From a virus: a stretch of DNA of 31,626 nt. Position numbers and translations under genes: made by a program. Numbering within the stretch: position 1 is the first letter of the stretch; every line of letters starts with the position of its first letter. The stretch lies in the IMG/VR virus record IMGVR_UViG_3300046369_000002, positions 1 through 31,626 of that record. One strand, given 5' to 3'. Positions 12,502 through 19,859 of this stretch are shown piece by piece. The notes below the pieces were generated by a model that saw nothing but the letters and a program-made list of their open reading frames with translations, was not told the DNA's origin and searched no databases.

Positions 12502-15156
12502 ATGGCGCTTATTGTTGCTGATAGAGTCAAGGAAACTACAAACACCACCGGAACAGGTGCGTACACTCTCGGTGGTGCAGTCGCGGGGTTTGATGCCTTT
12601 AGTTCTGTAATGAGTAACGCAGACACTGCGTACTATGCTATAACAGACGAGGTTAACTGGGAAGTCGGTCTAGGTACTTTTACCTCTTCCGGTGGAACAA
12701 TGGCCCGAACAACTGTTCTTGACTCATCAAACAGTGGCAGCGCAGTAAACTGGGGGGCAGGAACAAAGTCTATTTTCCTGACATTACCTGCGGTTAAAGT
12801 AATACAAGAGGATGCTGGCGATAACATTACTGTCGGCAACAACATCATTGTTGGAGGAACTGTTGACGGCGTAGACATTGCTACTCGAGATGCGGTTCTG
12901 ACCTCTACGACTACTACCGCAAACGCAGCTTTACCTAAAGCTGGCGGTACAATGACAGGTAATTTAATTCTTAATGCCGATCCGACTGCTACACTGCAAG
13001 CAGCCACCAAGCAGTATGTAGATACGATTGCGGCGGCGGGAATACATTATCACCAACCTTGTCGAGCACAGGCAACGGCAAATCTTAATGCTACATATAA
13101 CAACGGGTCTAGTGGTGTTGGAGCTACTTTGACTAACGCTGGAACACAGGCGGCATTGGTTATTGACGGGGTTTCTCTATCCTCATCGGATCGAGTTTTA
13201 ATCCAATTACAGACTAACCAAGCTCACAACGGTGTTTACACAGTTACTACAGTTGGTAGTGGTAGCACTAATTGGGTACTTACTCGAGCCACTGATGCTG
13301 ATTCATATGGGCCAAGTGACCCAGACGCATTAGGGGAAGGCGATGCTTTCTTTGTTACTGAAGGTACAGTTCACGGTGGTGAGCTAGATGTGATGACTAC
13401 GTCAGGTACTATTACTTTTGGTACAACTGCGATTGTCTTTGCGCTAGTTTCAGATGCTCCAATTTACACAGGTGGAACTGGGGTTTCTATTTCTGGAACT
13501 GTGGTATCTATAGGTCAGGCGGTTGCTACAAGCAGTAATGTGACGTTTAACCAAGTGACTGCTGCTCTGGTTGGTAATTCATCGACGGCTACCAAATGGG
13601 CTACGGGTAGAACTATTACTTTAACAGGTGACACTACAGGAGTATCCGGTACTTTTGATGGTTCTGGTAACGCATCTATCAGCACTACAATAGCAGACTT
13701 ACCTGGGAAACAGCCTTACTTAACTGTAGCAACTACCGTTTCTGGCGGTAAATTCTTGTTAGATGGCAGTTCTCAGCAAATCGCGCAACTACCTCGTTCT
13801 GTAACGATTCGGTTTGATCAGTCTGATAGCAGTAACACGACTCACCCGTTGCGTTTAAGTACTACGTCTGACGGTACTCATGGAGGGGGCTCTGCTTATA
13901 CCACTGGAGTTACGACTGTTGGAACACCGGGGTCGGCAGGCTCGTATACTCAGGTTACAATACAACAGTCCGCTCCGAATACATTGTATTATTATTGCGC
14001 TAACCACTCCGGTATGGGCAGTAAAATTTCAACGGGCATAGATTTAACTCCGTCTGCCTCTCCTACATTCTCGTCCGTTACTGCGGATTTAACGGGTGAT
14101 GTCACAGGGTCTGCAAACACGCTATCAACCGCTCGAACAATCGGGATGACAGGTGATGTTGTTTGGACTTCCGCTGCATTTGACGGAAGTGGGAATGTCA
14201 CTGGCACAGCAACGATACAAGCTAACTCTGTGGCTCTTGGAACAGACACAACTGGGAACTATGTTGCTGCAGGCGCTACCTCTGGTACGGGTATTTCGGG
14301 CTCTGTTTCCAGCGAAGGTGGGACTTTTACAGTCACTTCTAACGCAACTAGCGGGAACACTGGTGGAGCTATAGTTGCAAGGGATGGCTCTGGTAACTTT
14401 ACTGCGGGTACTATTACTGCCTCTTTAAGCGGGAATGCCTCTACTTCTTCTTCTACTTCGGGCAATGCAGCAACTGCTACGGCGTTGCAGACAGCAAGAA
14501 ATATTGGCGGTGTATCATTTAATGGTACAGCTAGTATTAACTTACCAGGGGTAAACACCGGAGGTAATCAAAGCACTTCTGGCAATGCAGCTAGTGCCAC
14601 GGTTTTACAGACAGCAAGGAACATCGGTGGTGTGTCCTTTAACGGTTCAGCTAATATTAACTTGCCCGGAGTAAACACTTCGGGGAACCAAAACACTTCT
14701 GGCAATGCAGCGACTGCAACCACCGCATCAACGGCTAACGCCTTAAATACTTCAAATGATTATCGTGTAGATTCTTTCGGGGTCGGCACAAACGCTTCGG
14801 GAACAACTGGAGAAATACGGGCTACAAACAACGTCACAGCGTATTACTCAGATGATAGACTGAAGACACGTTTTGGAAATATTGAAAACGCTCTTGAGAT
14901 GCTTTCGACTCTAAACGGTTTCTACTATGAAGCTAACGAGACTGCAGTTTCTTTGGGTTATGATGTCCACAAAGAGGTTGGGATTTCAGCCCAAGAAGTG
15001 CAAAAGATACTTCCTGAGATTGTAGCCCCTGCCCCTATTGATGATAAGTACCTGACTGTGCGATATGAACGGATGGTCCCTCTTTTAGTAGAGGCAATAA
15101 AAGAATTGTCGGATAAAGTAACAGACCTACAAGACCGTCTAGATGAAATAGAATAG
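12502..15156 (+). CDS. Long tail fibre with cupredoxin-like insert and S74 autocleavage chaperone
   Basis: The 884-residue product has an N-terminal attachment region (~1-100, VADRVKETTNTTGTGAYTLG) and a long Gly/Ser/Thr beta-rich shaft. At ~412-510 it has an unusual compact insert with His448 and Cys499-x2-His502-x2-Met505. Tandem 40-residue shaft repeats (NIGGVSFNG, INLPGVNT) follow, then a C-terminal Peptidase_S74 intramolecular chaperone. The S74 core is SDDRLK at 783-788; Ser783 and Lys788 match the Ser-Lys dyad of endosialidase-type domains, so cleavage just before Ser783 should release about 102 residues after trimerisation. The tail ends in a coiled coil (IKELSDKVTDLQDRLDEIE). AAGGAGAT precedes the ATG. 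Confidence 0.9.
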   Translation: MALIVADRVKETTNTTGTGAYTLGGAVAGFDAFSSVMSNADTAYYAITDEVNWEVGLGTFTSSGGTMARTTVLDSSNSGSAVNWGAGTKSIFLTLPAVKVIQEDAGDNITVGNNIIVGGTVDGVDIATRDAVLTSTTTTANAALPKAGGTMTGNLILNADPTATLQAATKQYVDTIAAAGIHYHQPCRAQATANLNATYNNGSSGVGATLTNAGTQAALVIDGVSLSSSDRVLIQLQTNQAHNGVYTVTTVGSGSTNWVLTRATDADSYGPSDPDALGEGDAFFVTEGTVHGGELDVMTTSGTITFGTTAIVFALVSDAPIYTGGTGVSISGTVVSIGQAVATSSNVTFNQVTAALVGNSSTATKWATGRTITLTGDTTGVSGTFDGSGNASISTTIADLPGKQPYLTVATTVSGGKFLLDGSSQQIAQLPRSVTIRFDQSDSSNTTHPLRLSTTSDGTHGGGSAYTTGVTTVGTPGSAGSYTQVTIQQSAPNTLYYYCANHSGMGSKISTGIDLTPSASPTFSSVTADLTGDVTGSANTLSTARTIGMTGDVVWTSAAFDGSGNVTGTATIQANSVALGTDTTGNYVAAGATSGTGISGSVSSEGGTFTVTSNATSGNTGGAIVARDGSGNFTAGTITASLSGNASTSSSTSGNAATATALQTARNIGGVSFNGTASINLPGVNTGGNQSTSGNAASATVLQTARNIGGVSFNGSANINLPGVNTSGNQNTSGNAATATTASTANALNTSNDYRVDSFGVGTNASGTTGEIRATNNVTAYYSDDRLKTRFGNIENALEMLSTLNGFYYEANETAVSLGYDVHKEVGISAQEVQKILPEIVAPAPIDDKYLTVRYERMVPLLVEAIKELSDKVTDLQDRLDEIE
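13735..14031 (+). other. Cupredoxin-like domain within the tail fibre
   Basis: This segment encodes fibre residues ~412-510. Within it, TTHPLRL (His448) is followed 51 residues later by LYYYCANHSGMGSK, giving Cys499, His502 and Met505 in a C-x2-H-x2-M loop. Type-1 copper proteins use one upstream His plus a C-terminal loop with Cys, His and Met; amicyanin has the same C-x2-H-x2-M spacing. The domain is beta-predicted, and the Tyr-rich strand before the Cys is also cupredoxin-like. Copper binding is an inference. The domain appears in the middle of the shaft, not at the tip. Confidence 0.6.
14461..14720 (+). repeat. 120-bp tandem repeats in the fibre gene
   Basis: GGCAATGCAG begins at 14461, 14581 and 14701, giving two full 120-base units and a partial third. 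Each encodes about 40 residues: SGNAA-TAT-LQTARNIGGVSFNG, INLPGVNT, GNQ. Codons differ at many third positions, so the repeats are old and held at protein level. Variable copy number could change fibre length. Confidence 0.85.
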
Positions 15157-15165
15157 GAGAATTAA

Positions 15166-15801
15166 ATGCTAGGCTTTTCGCCATTCTCCGCCGGACCATT
15201 CTCCGCTAGTGGTGAAGCTAGTGCTCTTAATATCTTAACAGGGCAAGAGGCTACAGCCTCAGTCGGTACAGTACAGGTATTTGGATACGCTCCTTTTTCA
15301 GTGACAAGTCCTACTCCTGCAGTTGGTTCTGTTGGGCAAGTAACGGTTGACGCGGGTTCCACGGCTACCTTCTCCATAGGGGGTGCAACAGGTTCTGTTG
15401 GGCAAGTACTGGTTGACGCGGGGGTAACCGCTACAGTTACAGGAGTTTCTGCAACAGGTTCTGTTAATCCAGTTACAGTGTTCAATCTTACTGTTGCCGC
15501 AGTCACTGGGCAGTCACTCACTGGTACTGTTGGGAGCATAGCATACGTTAAAGCAGACGCTGTAGTTTCACCGACAGGGGTCACTGCCACAGGCGCAGTT
15601 GGTAGTATAACTGCAGGGATCGTCACCGTTGCAGAAGCAACTGGAGTTTCTGGCTCTGGTAGTGTAGGATCAATCACAATGACAGGTGGCGCAACGATTG
15701 TCCCAGATGGTGTCGAAGGCACTGGAGTGATGGGACAGGCTAACGTCTGGGGTACAATTATTCCAAATACAGGCACTGTTTGGACAGAAATACAAGCGTA
15801 A
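15166..15801 (+). CDS. Repeat-rich fibre-type protein
   Basis: The 211-residue protein begins LGFSPFSAGPFSASGE and then consists of beta repeats of about 22 residues rich in Gly, Val, Thr and Ala (GSVGQVTVDAG, TGSVGQVLVDAG, GAVGSITAGIVTV, GSVGSITMTGG). It has no Cys, no TM segment and no enzyme motif. It ends in an aromatic NVWGTIIPNTGTVWTEIQA. A fibrous virion protein or short fibre shaft is likely. It is encoded between two fibre genes with AGGAGAAT upstream. Similar proteins occur in marine phages near fibres, from memory. Confidence 0.72.
   Translation: MLGFSPFSAGPFSASGEASALNILTGQEATASVGTVQVFGYAPFSVTSPTPAVGSVGQVTVDAGSTATFSIGGATGSVGQVLVDAGVTATVTGVSATGSVNPVTVFNLTVAAVTGQSLTGTVGSIAYVKADAVVSPTGVTATGAVGSITAGIVTVAEATGVSGSGSVGSITMTGGATIVPDGVEGTGVMGQANVWGTIIPNTGTVWTEIQA
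15325..15422 (+). repeat. 66-bp period repeat
   Basis: Nearly identical 32-base segments start at 15325 and 15391 (GGTTCTGTTGGGCAAGTA, then GGTTGACGCGG), 66 bases apart. They encode the same 22-residue beta unit. The high nucleotide identity, unlike the diverged repeats in the neighbouring gene, suggests a recent duplication. Confidence 0.75.
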
Positions 15802-15810
15802 GGAGTTTCA

Positions 15811-16677
15811 ATGCCTAGTACATATACTGATAATAGCGGGATTGAACTTCCAGCAAATGGGGAACAGTCCGGCACATGGGGTGAAACCGTAAACGATAAC
15901 ATGAATATCATTGACCGTTTGTCTAATGGTATCGGAACTATCTCATTAAGCGGAACGTCTCATTCTCTCATTACCTCAGATGGAGTTCTGTCTGATGGTC
16001 AATACAATACGTTGTTGTTGTCTGGGTCGCCTAGCGGCACAAATACAATTACAATTAGCCCCAACAGCAATCAACATATTTACACTGTTATTAACTCTAG
16101 CGGTCAAGACGCTGTCTTTACTCAAGGTTCTGGAGCCAACATAACGGTTAAGAATGGTTCCACTAAAATTATTTACGCAGATGGCGCAGGTTCTGGTGCA
16201 GCAGTTGTAGATATAACCAACACCTTAGATATTAACGCTCTACATCTGTCTGGTGTAGCGGTAACTTCTTCTGCTGCAGAGTTAAACATTTTAGATGGCG
16301 TTACCTCCACTACTGCAGAGTTGAACATCTTGGATGGCGCAACCCTTGATGTTAACGAGTTAAACATCCTAGACGGCGCAACAGTTACTACAGCCGAACT
16401 AAACGTTTTAGACGGTATTCCTGCTACTCTAACGGCTACTGAGTTAGGCTATGTAGACGGAGTAACCAGTTCTATACAGACTCAACTAAATAATTTGTTG
16501 ACAGGTCCTAGTATAACAAGTCCTGTGACAGTTACAGGAGGCACTGCAAGTTGGGTACTTACTGCTTCCGGAACTACACTAACCTTTTCTTACAACGGAG
16601 TTCCTAAGATACGATTTGATGGTTCTACTGGAGACATCACCGCAACTGGGAACATCACAGCCTACGGGAGTTTATAA
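15811..16677 (+). CDS. Tail fibre with AELNILDG repeats
   Basis: The 288-residue product has an N-terminal region (PSTYTDNSGIELPANGEQSG, TWGETVNDNMNIID) typical of marine phage tail fibres that attach to a baseplate or tail hub. A beta region follows (to ~145), then 13-residue repeats from ~151 to 219 (AELNILDG motif), and a C-terminal beta domain (PSITSPVTVTGG to ITAYGSL). The repeat is characteristic of cyanophage and pelagiphage fibres, from memory. It has no S74 domain and no chaperone of its own. Encoded between two other fibre genes. Confidence 0.85.
   Translation: MPSTYTDNSGIELPANGEQSGTWGETVNDNMNIIDRLSNGIGTISLSGTSHSLITSDGVLSDGQYNTLLLSGSPSGTNTITISPNSNQHIYTVINSSGQDAVFTQGSGANITVKNGSTKIIYADGAGSGAAVVDITNTLDINALHLSGVAVTSSAAELNILDGVTSTTAELNILDGATLDVNELNILDGATVTTAELNVLDGIPATLTATELGYVDGVTSSIQTQLNNLLTGPSITSPVTVTGGTASWVLTASGTTLTFSYNGVPKIRFDGSTGDITATGNITAYGSL
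16267..16470 (+). repeat. 39-bp fibre repeats (AELNILDG)
   Basis: Units of about 39 bases (13 residues) encode AELNILDG, AELNILDG, NELNILDG, AELNVLDG and a diverged TELGYVDG. Glu falls at residues 157, 170, 183, 196 and 211 of the fibre, so the last spacing is 15. Each unit would add one turn or layer to a trimeric shaft. Confidence 0.85.
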
Positions 16678-16680
16678 TCA

Positions 16681-17544
16681 ATGCCAGTTCCTACAGGTAC
16701 AGCCAGTTTACAGGACATTCAAAACGAGTTTGGCGGAAGCCATCCAATCGGGATTAGCGAATACTACGGTGCAGCGGCGGGAGTTCCTGCCAGCGGCACA
16801 ATTTCTATTAACGATTTCAGAGGCAAGTCCAATACATTTGCGTTTACCTTGACATCTAACCAACAAAACTACGATGTTCGAGCAGCGGCACTTAGCGCGG
16901 GATGGGACGGGTCATCCGAAGTTCAGCTTACAATTAACTCTGGAGTCACTGTTTACGCAAGCAGCACGTCGAACTATGCTTGCTCGTTTTCTGGGTCTTT
17001 CCCTTCTGGGGCTAAGTTAATTAATAACGGGATTATTGTTGGTCGCGGAGGAAATGGTGGCAACGGATACGCAGGCAACGGTGCATGTTACGGGTATGCT
17101 CCGTATGGTGGTGGATCTACAGGAGGCACAGGTGGCCCCGGTCTTTACACTTCGGTGGCGTTAAGTGTTACGAATAATAACCGTATTTCCGGTGGCGGCG
17201 GAGGTGGCGGTGGTGGCTACCCATCCAACTTTTCTTGGGGCGGATCTGGTGCTGGCGGAGGTCTTGGTATCTCTAGCGGAGGAAGCCCCGGAACTCACGG
17301 CTATGGATATGGCAATGGTGGGAATTTGACTGCCTTCGGCTACGGCGGAACCCCTAGATCTCAACCGGGCAGTGGCTGTCCTTGGGTTGAAGTGGGTGGT
17401 CGCGGAGGAAATGGTGGGACTTATGGCGCGGGTGGATCGGCTCCTGGTTCTTCTTCTGCACCAGGTGTCGGCGGCAACTACATAACTGGCAACAGTAACG
17501 TTACTTGGGTTGCAACTGGTACTCGGAACGGTGGAGTAGCCTAA
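16681..17544 (+). CDS. Glycine-rich putative receptor-binding protein
   Basis: The 287-residue product begins with a SLQDIQNEFGGSHPIGISEYYG segment and a SINDFRGKS segment that mark tail-tip proteins of many marine phages. A beta-domain follows (~50-118), then a long Gly-rich part from about residue 121 to the end with GRGGNGGNG, a run of nine Gly, and WGGSGAGGGLG. Repeated Gly-x-Gly and GGNGG motifs resemble the polyglycine-II sandwich of T4-like gp38 adhesins, whose loops contact the receptor. A role as host-recognition adhesin is inferred. Two Cys fall in Gly-rich loops (ACYGY, SGCPW). Confidence 0.78.
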   Translation: MPVPTGTASLQDIQNEFGGSHPIGISEYYGAAAGVPASGTISINDFRGKSNTFAFTLTSNQQNYDVRAAALSAGWDGSSEVQLTINSGVTVYASSTSNYACSFSGSFPSGAKLINNGIIVGRGGNGGNGYAGNGACYGYAPYGGGSTGGTGGPGLYTSVALSVTNNNRISGGGGGGGGGYPSNFSWGGSGAGGGLGISSGGSPGTHGYGYGNGGNLTAFGYGGTPRSQPGSGCPWVEVGGRGGNGGTYGAGGSAPGSSSAPGVGGNYITGNSNVTWVATGTRNGGVA

Positions 17545-17545
17545 G

Positions 17546-17923
17546 TTGCCTCAAGAGTTTCAAGTTGCTTTCTTTGACGAAGAAAGAGGAACCATAGGTA
17601 TTGTCTGGGACGGCATGGAGAATCCCATGGCTGTCGAGCTCCCCATAGATGGAGCGGGGTACTACCCTTCTAAACAAGACCTAATTCAGTATATAGCTGG
17701 GTTTGTCCCAAGAAATACAATTAACAGTCCTCGACAAAAAGCTTTAGAAAAAGGCATACCTAATGTTGATGTTGTTCGAGATCTCGTAGATCCCGACCTT
17801 ATGGTTATGGACTATGTAGCAACGCCTAAAGAACTAGAAGACATCATAGACGAGCAGCAGCGTGACGATTTCAGAAACGGTGTGCTAGAAGTTCTGGAAG
17901 AAATAGGTTTGTTTAAAAGATGA
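17546..17923 (+). CDS. Small acidic protein following the adhesin
   Basis: A TTG start one base after the adhesin stop gives 125 residues, with GGTGGAG (17529-17535) as a possible binding site. The product is acidic. It has beta strands at the start (FQVAFFDEERGTIGIVW), a YYPSKQDLIQYIAGFVPR block, and a helical, acidic C terminus (ATPKELEDIIDEQQ). Position right after the adhesin suggests a fibre-assembly or receptor-binding helper, as with T4-type genes 37/38, but no homology is recognised. Overlaps the next gene by ATGA. Confidence 0.65.
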   Translation: MPQEFQVAFFDEERGTIGIVWDGMENPMAVELPIDGAGYYPSKQDLIQYIAGFVPRNTINSPRQKALEKGIPNVDVVRDLVDPDLMVMDYVATPKELEDIIDEQQRDDFRNGVLEVLEEIGLFKR

Positions 17924-18120
17924 ACTTGTTGCAGGAAAAAATGTTTACGGACAAAGAGACTGTGGCAAAGAGACTTGCGGTGTGCGGCTCTTGTCCTAGA
18001 AAAAAACTATCTAGGATTGTAAAAGTCTGGTCATACTGTGCTGAATGCCACTGTCCTTTAAAAGCAAAGACAGTTTTAAAAAGAGAAAGCTGCCCATTAG
18101 GAAAATGGAACTTTGTCTAG
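17920..18120 (+). CDS. Small Cys-rich zinc-ribbon-like protein
   Basis: The 66-residue protein is basic and carries six Cys: CGSC (22, 25), CAECHC (40, 43, 45) and SCP (58). Two CxxC knuckles plus additional Cys suggest a zinc or iron-sulphur site. Small proteins with a CGxCGCPL-type core, a K(T/A) segment and a final CPxGKW recur in phages; this one ends SCPLGKWNF. It is encoded just before three oxygenase-like genes and its stop overlaps the next TTG start, so it is likely co-translated with them. Confidence 0.75.
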   Translation: MNLLQEKMFTDKETVAKRLAVCGSCPRKKLSRIVKVWSYCAECHCPLKAKTVLKRESCPLGKWNFV

Positions 18121-18685
18121 TAGTATTCTTGTTGGTTCTTTCGGCCTACCTGATTCCTTTATAGATTATATTAATGGTGCGGATTTTCCTTGGAACTACG
18201 TTCATAGATCTACATCAGACGGCCTTTCATTTATGGGCCATACGCTTGTTTGCCGTAAAGATGAAGATCGTTGGAAGCCTAACTCAGAACATTGGCCCAC
18301 GGTTTACAAAGCGTTTGCTGCATTCTGTGATCGAAACAACATTGAGTTTACTGAAATTCAACGTTGTGCAATTAACATGACTTTTTCTCGTCCTGACTAT
18401 CCTTGTAGTGATGCACATGTGGATAAAACAACAGATCACAAAGTTCTTTTAGTCTACTTGAACTCTGATTGCACAGGGGACACTATAATCTACAGTGATA
18501 CATACAAGCAGGGAACAACGGGGGTTGCATTTTTTGACACAAAAGAGTTTAATGAGCTCAAAGAAATTAAAAGAATAAGCCCAGAAAAAAACAAAGCTGT
18601 TGTTTTTGACGGGGCTCATTATCATGCAGCAGAGTTTCCTGTTGCGGGGCAAAGAAGGCTAGTTTTAGTAGCTAACTTTAGATAG
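18113..18685 (+). CDS. 2OG-Fe(II) oxygenase-like protein (first of three)
   Basis: The 190-residue product starts at TTG 18113, overlapping the previous stop; no better start is present. It has the double-stranded beta-helix order of 2-oxoglutarate/iron dioxygenases: INMTFSRPDYPCSDAHVDKT with H102-x-D104, central strands (KVLLVYLNSDCTGDTIIYSD), GVAFFDTKEF, and AVVFDGAHYHAAEFPVAGQRR with a distal His (169 or 171) and Arg182 for 2OG. Family members hydroxylate proteins, small molecules or nucleic-acid bases; the substrate here is unknown. It follows fibre genes, so tail-protein hydroxylation is one option. Confidence 0.82.
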   Translation: MSSSILVGSFGLPDSFIDYINGADFPWNYVHRSTSDGLSFMGHTLVCRKDEDRWKPNSEHWPTVYKAFAAFCDRNNIEFTEIQRCAINMTFSRPDYPCSDAHVDKTTDHKVLLVYLNSDCTGDTIIYSDTYKQGTTGVAFFDTKEFNELKEIKRISPEKNKAVVFDGAHYHAAEFPVAGQRRLVLVANFR

Positions 18686-18693
18686 GGGGGCAC

Positions 18694-19257
18694 ATGCCTA
18701 ACGAAATTATCTACTGGCAGTGGGAAAAAGAAATTTCTCCAGAAGTTTGCACTCGGTTAATTTCCGAGAACAGACGAAACCTACAAGCAGCCAGAACCGT
18801 AGGGCCCGGTGGTCAAGATATGGTGGTAGACAGGCGAAGGAGTAGAGTAAACTTTGACGTAACCACTGAGGTTGAGGAAATGTGTTTGCATTATTTGTGG
18901 CTTGCAAACAGAGATGCCTTTGGATTTGACCTGTGGCCTAACGAAAAAAATAGAAACTTTAAGGCTCAGTTTTTAGAGTATAACGCAGAAGAAAAGGGCC
19001 ATTTTGATTGGCATCAAGATAGTTACCACCACGGGACTGCACGTTCCAACCGGAAGCTAACTCTGATTTGCCAATTAACTGATCCTAGTGAATATAAGGG
19101 CGGAGAACTAGATATAGGTATGGGCGGTGTTCCGTTAAGACCGGGACAAGGGACCATTGTAGTGTTCCCAAGCTACATGATTCACAGGATTAGTCCTGTG
19201 ACCGAAGGCAGGCGCAACTCTTTTGTTGCTTGGGTAGAAGGACCGGAGTGGAAATAA
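18694..19257 (+). CDS. PKHD-type 2OG-Fe(II) hydroxylase (second of three)
   Basis: The 187-residue protein has the standard prolyl/lysyl-hydroxylase (PKHD) pattern: GHFDWHQDSYHHG with H107-x-D109, LTLICQLTDPSEYKGGELDI, then GTIVVFPSYMIHRISPVTEGRR with H164 and Arg174. All metal and 2OG ligands appear intact. PKHD-family enzymes are frequent in cyanophages and other marine phages, and Fe(II)- and 2OG-dependent. The start is preceded by GGGGGG. Possible substrates are fibre proteins or host proteins. Stop overlaps the next start (TAATG). Confidence 0.9.
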   Translation: MPNEIIYWQWEKEISPEVCTRLISENRRNLQAARTVGPGGQDMVVDRRRSRVNFDVTTEVEEMCLHYLWLANRDAFGFDLWPNEKNRNFKAQFLEYNAEEKGHFDWHQDSYHHGTARSNRKLTLICQLTDPSEYKGGELDIGMGGVPLRPGQGTIVVFPSYMIHRISPVTEGRRNSFVAWVEGPEWK

Positions 19258-19802
19258 TGAGCTTAGAACAAGAAGAATTTTTAAAAGAACACGGATACTT
19301 TGTTGTACATGATGTGATGCCAAAGGACGTGTGTGAGAATCTTGCAAAAGAATTTGCGCGTGATGCAGAGTATATTGGGGTTAAAGATGACCTATGTCCG
19401 TCTGTTAATGGTTTATATAACCACATGCCTTTTGTCAGAACTTTAGTTGGTTTAGTGCCGCACATAAGTCATTTAGTGGGTGAAGCTGTTTTGCCAACAT
19501 ATGCTTATGCCCGTCACTACAATCATCAGGGGGCTGATCTAAAAAGGCACAAAGACCGTCCAGCCTGCGAGTTAAGCATGACTCTTAACATACGAAAAAC
19601 GCACGATTGGCCTATTTGGTTAACGGATCGTAAGGGTAACGATGTGTCGATTGACTTGCCCGTAGGCTCTGGGTTATTATACCACGGAATAGAACTCGAA
19701 CATTGGCGTCACCCGTATACAGGATCAGATCATATTAATGTGTTTTTGCATTGGGTGAGGGCTTTTGGGGCGTACTCGAACTACGTTTTTGACAGGGGCT
19801 GA
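19257..19802 (+). CDS. 2OG-Fe(II) oxygenase-like protein (third of three)
   Basis: The ATG at 19257 overlaps the previous stop and has GGAG upstream, giving 181 residues; an upstream ATG at 19230 is rejected. Motifs: a helical N terminus (EEFLKEHGYFVVHDVMP), YARHYNHQGADLKRHKDRPA with H98-x-D100, SMTLNIRKTHDWPIWL, a DLPVGSGLLYHGIELEHWRH block with H149 as likely distal ligand, and a C-terminal VFLHWVRAFG. This matches cyanophage proteins annotated as 2OG oxygenases. It differs strongly in sequence from the two upstream oxygenases, so they are not recent duplicates. Confidence 0.8.
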   Translation: MSLEQEEFLKEHGYFVVHDVMPKDVCENLAKEFARDAEYIGVKDDLCPSVNGLYNHMPFVRTLVGLVPHISHLVGEAVLPTYAYARHYNHQGADLKRHKDRPACELSMTLNIRKTHDWPIWLTDRKGNDVSIDLPVGSGLLYHGIELEHWRHPYTGSDHINVFLHWVRAFGAYSNYVFDRG

Positions 19803-19859
19803 TAGACTCTAGCAAAAACCAAGACGTTAGTGTATGATCCCTATAACAGGGGATTGTAT
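19803..19859 (+). promoter_or_regulatory. Leader before the tail-nozzle gene; weak promoter and hairpin
   Basis: This 57-base gap is among the larger ones on the + strand. TATGAT at 19833-19838 could be a -10 box, with only a poor -35 (TAGCAA, 19810-19815). ATCCCT and AGGGGAT (19838-19853) form a small inverted repeat that overlaps the ribosome binding site (AGGGGAT) of the next gene. Both are weak signals. Confidence 0.25.

Noticed and set aside
14461-14720. Regular repeats that might suggest a CRISPR array
   Set aside because: Units are in-frame, 120 bases, with drift at third codon positions and no spacers; they encode fibre shaft repeats.
12502-15156. Tail fibre as a depolymerase or glycosidase
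   Set aside because: Only the S74 chaperone domain and shaft repeats are recognisable; no catalytic motif of an endosialidase or lyase is seen.
15162-15911. Long open frame on the - strand (249 codons), Pro/Val/Thr-rich
   Set aside because: It is the antisense shadow of the Gly/Ser/Thr/Val-rich fibre-type gene at 15166-15801; composition is that expected from complementing the repeats, with no binding site or domain.
12502-17544. Diversity-generating retroelement acting on fibre genes
   Set aside because: No reverse transcriptase, template repeat or A-rich variable copy is visible in the window.
19830-19859. Earlier start for the tail-nozzle gene (ATG 19830)
   Set aside because: The ATG at 19860 has AGGGGAT upstream and gives the usual TLQKLQFKPG start; the added residues come from the leader.
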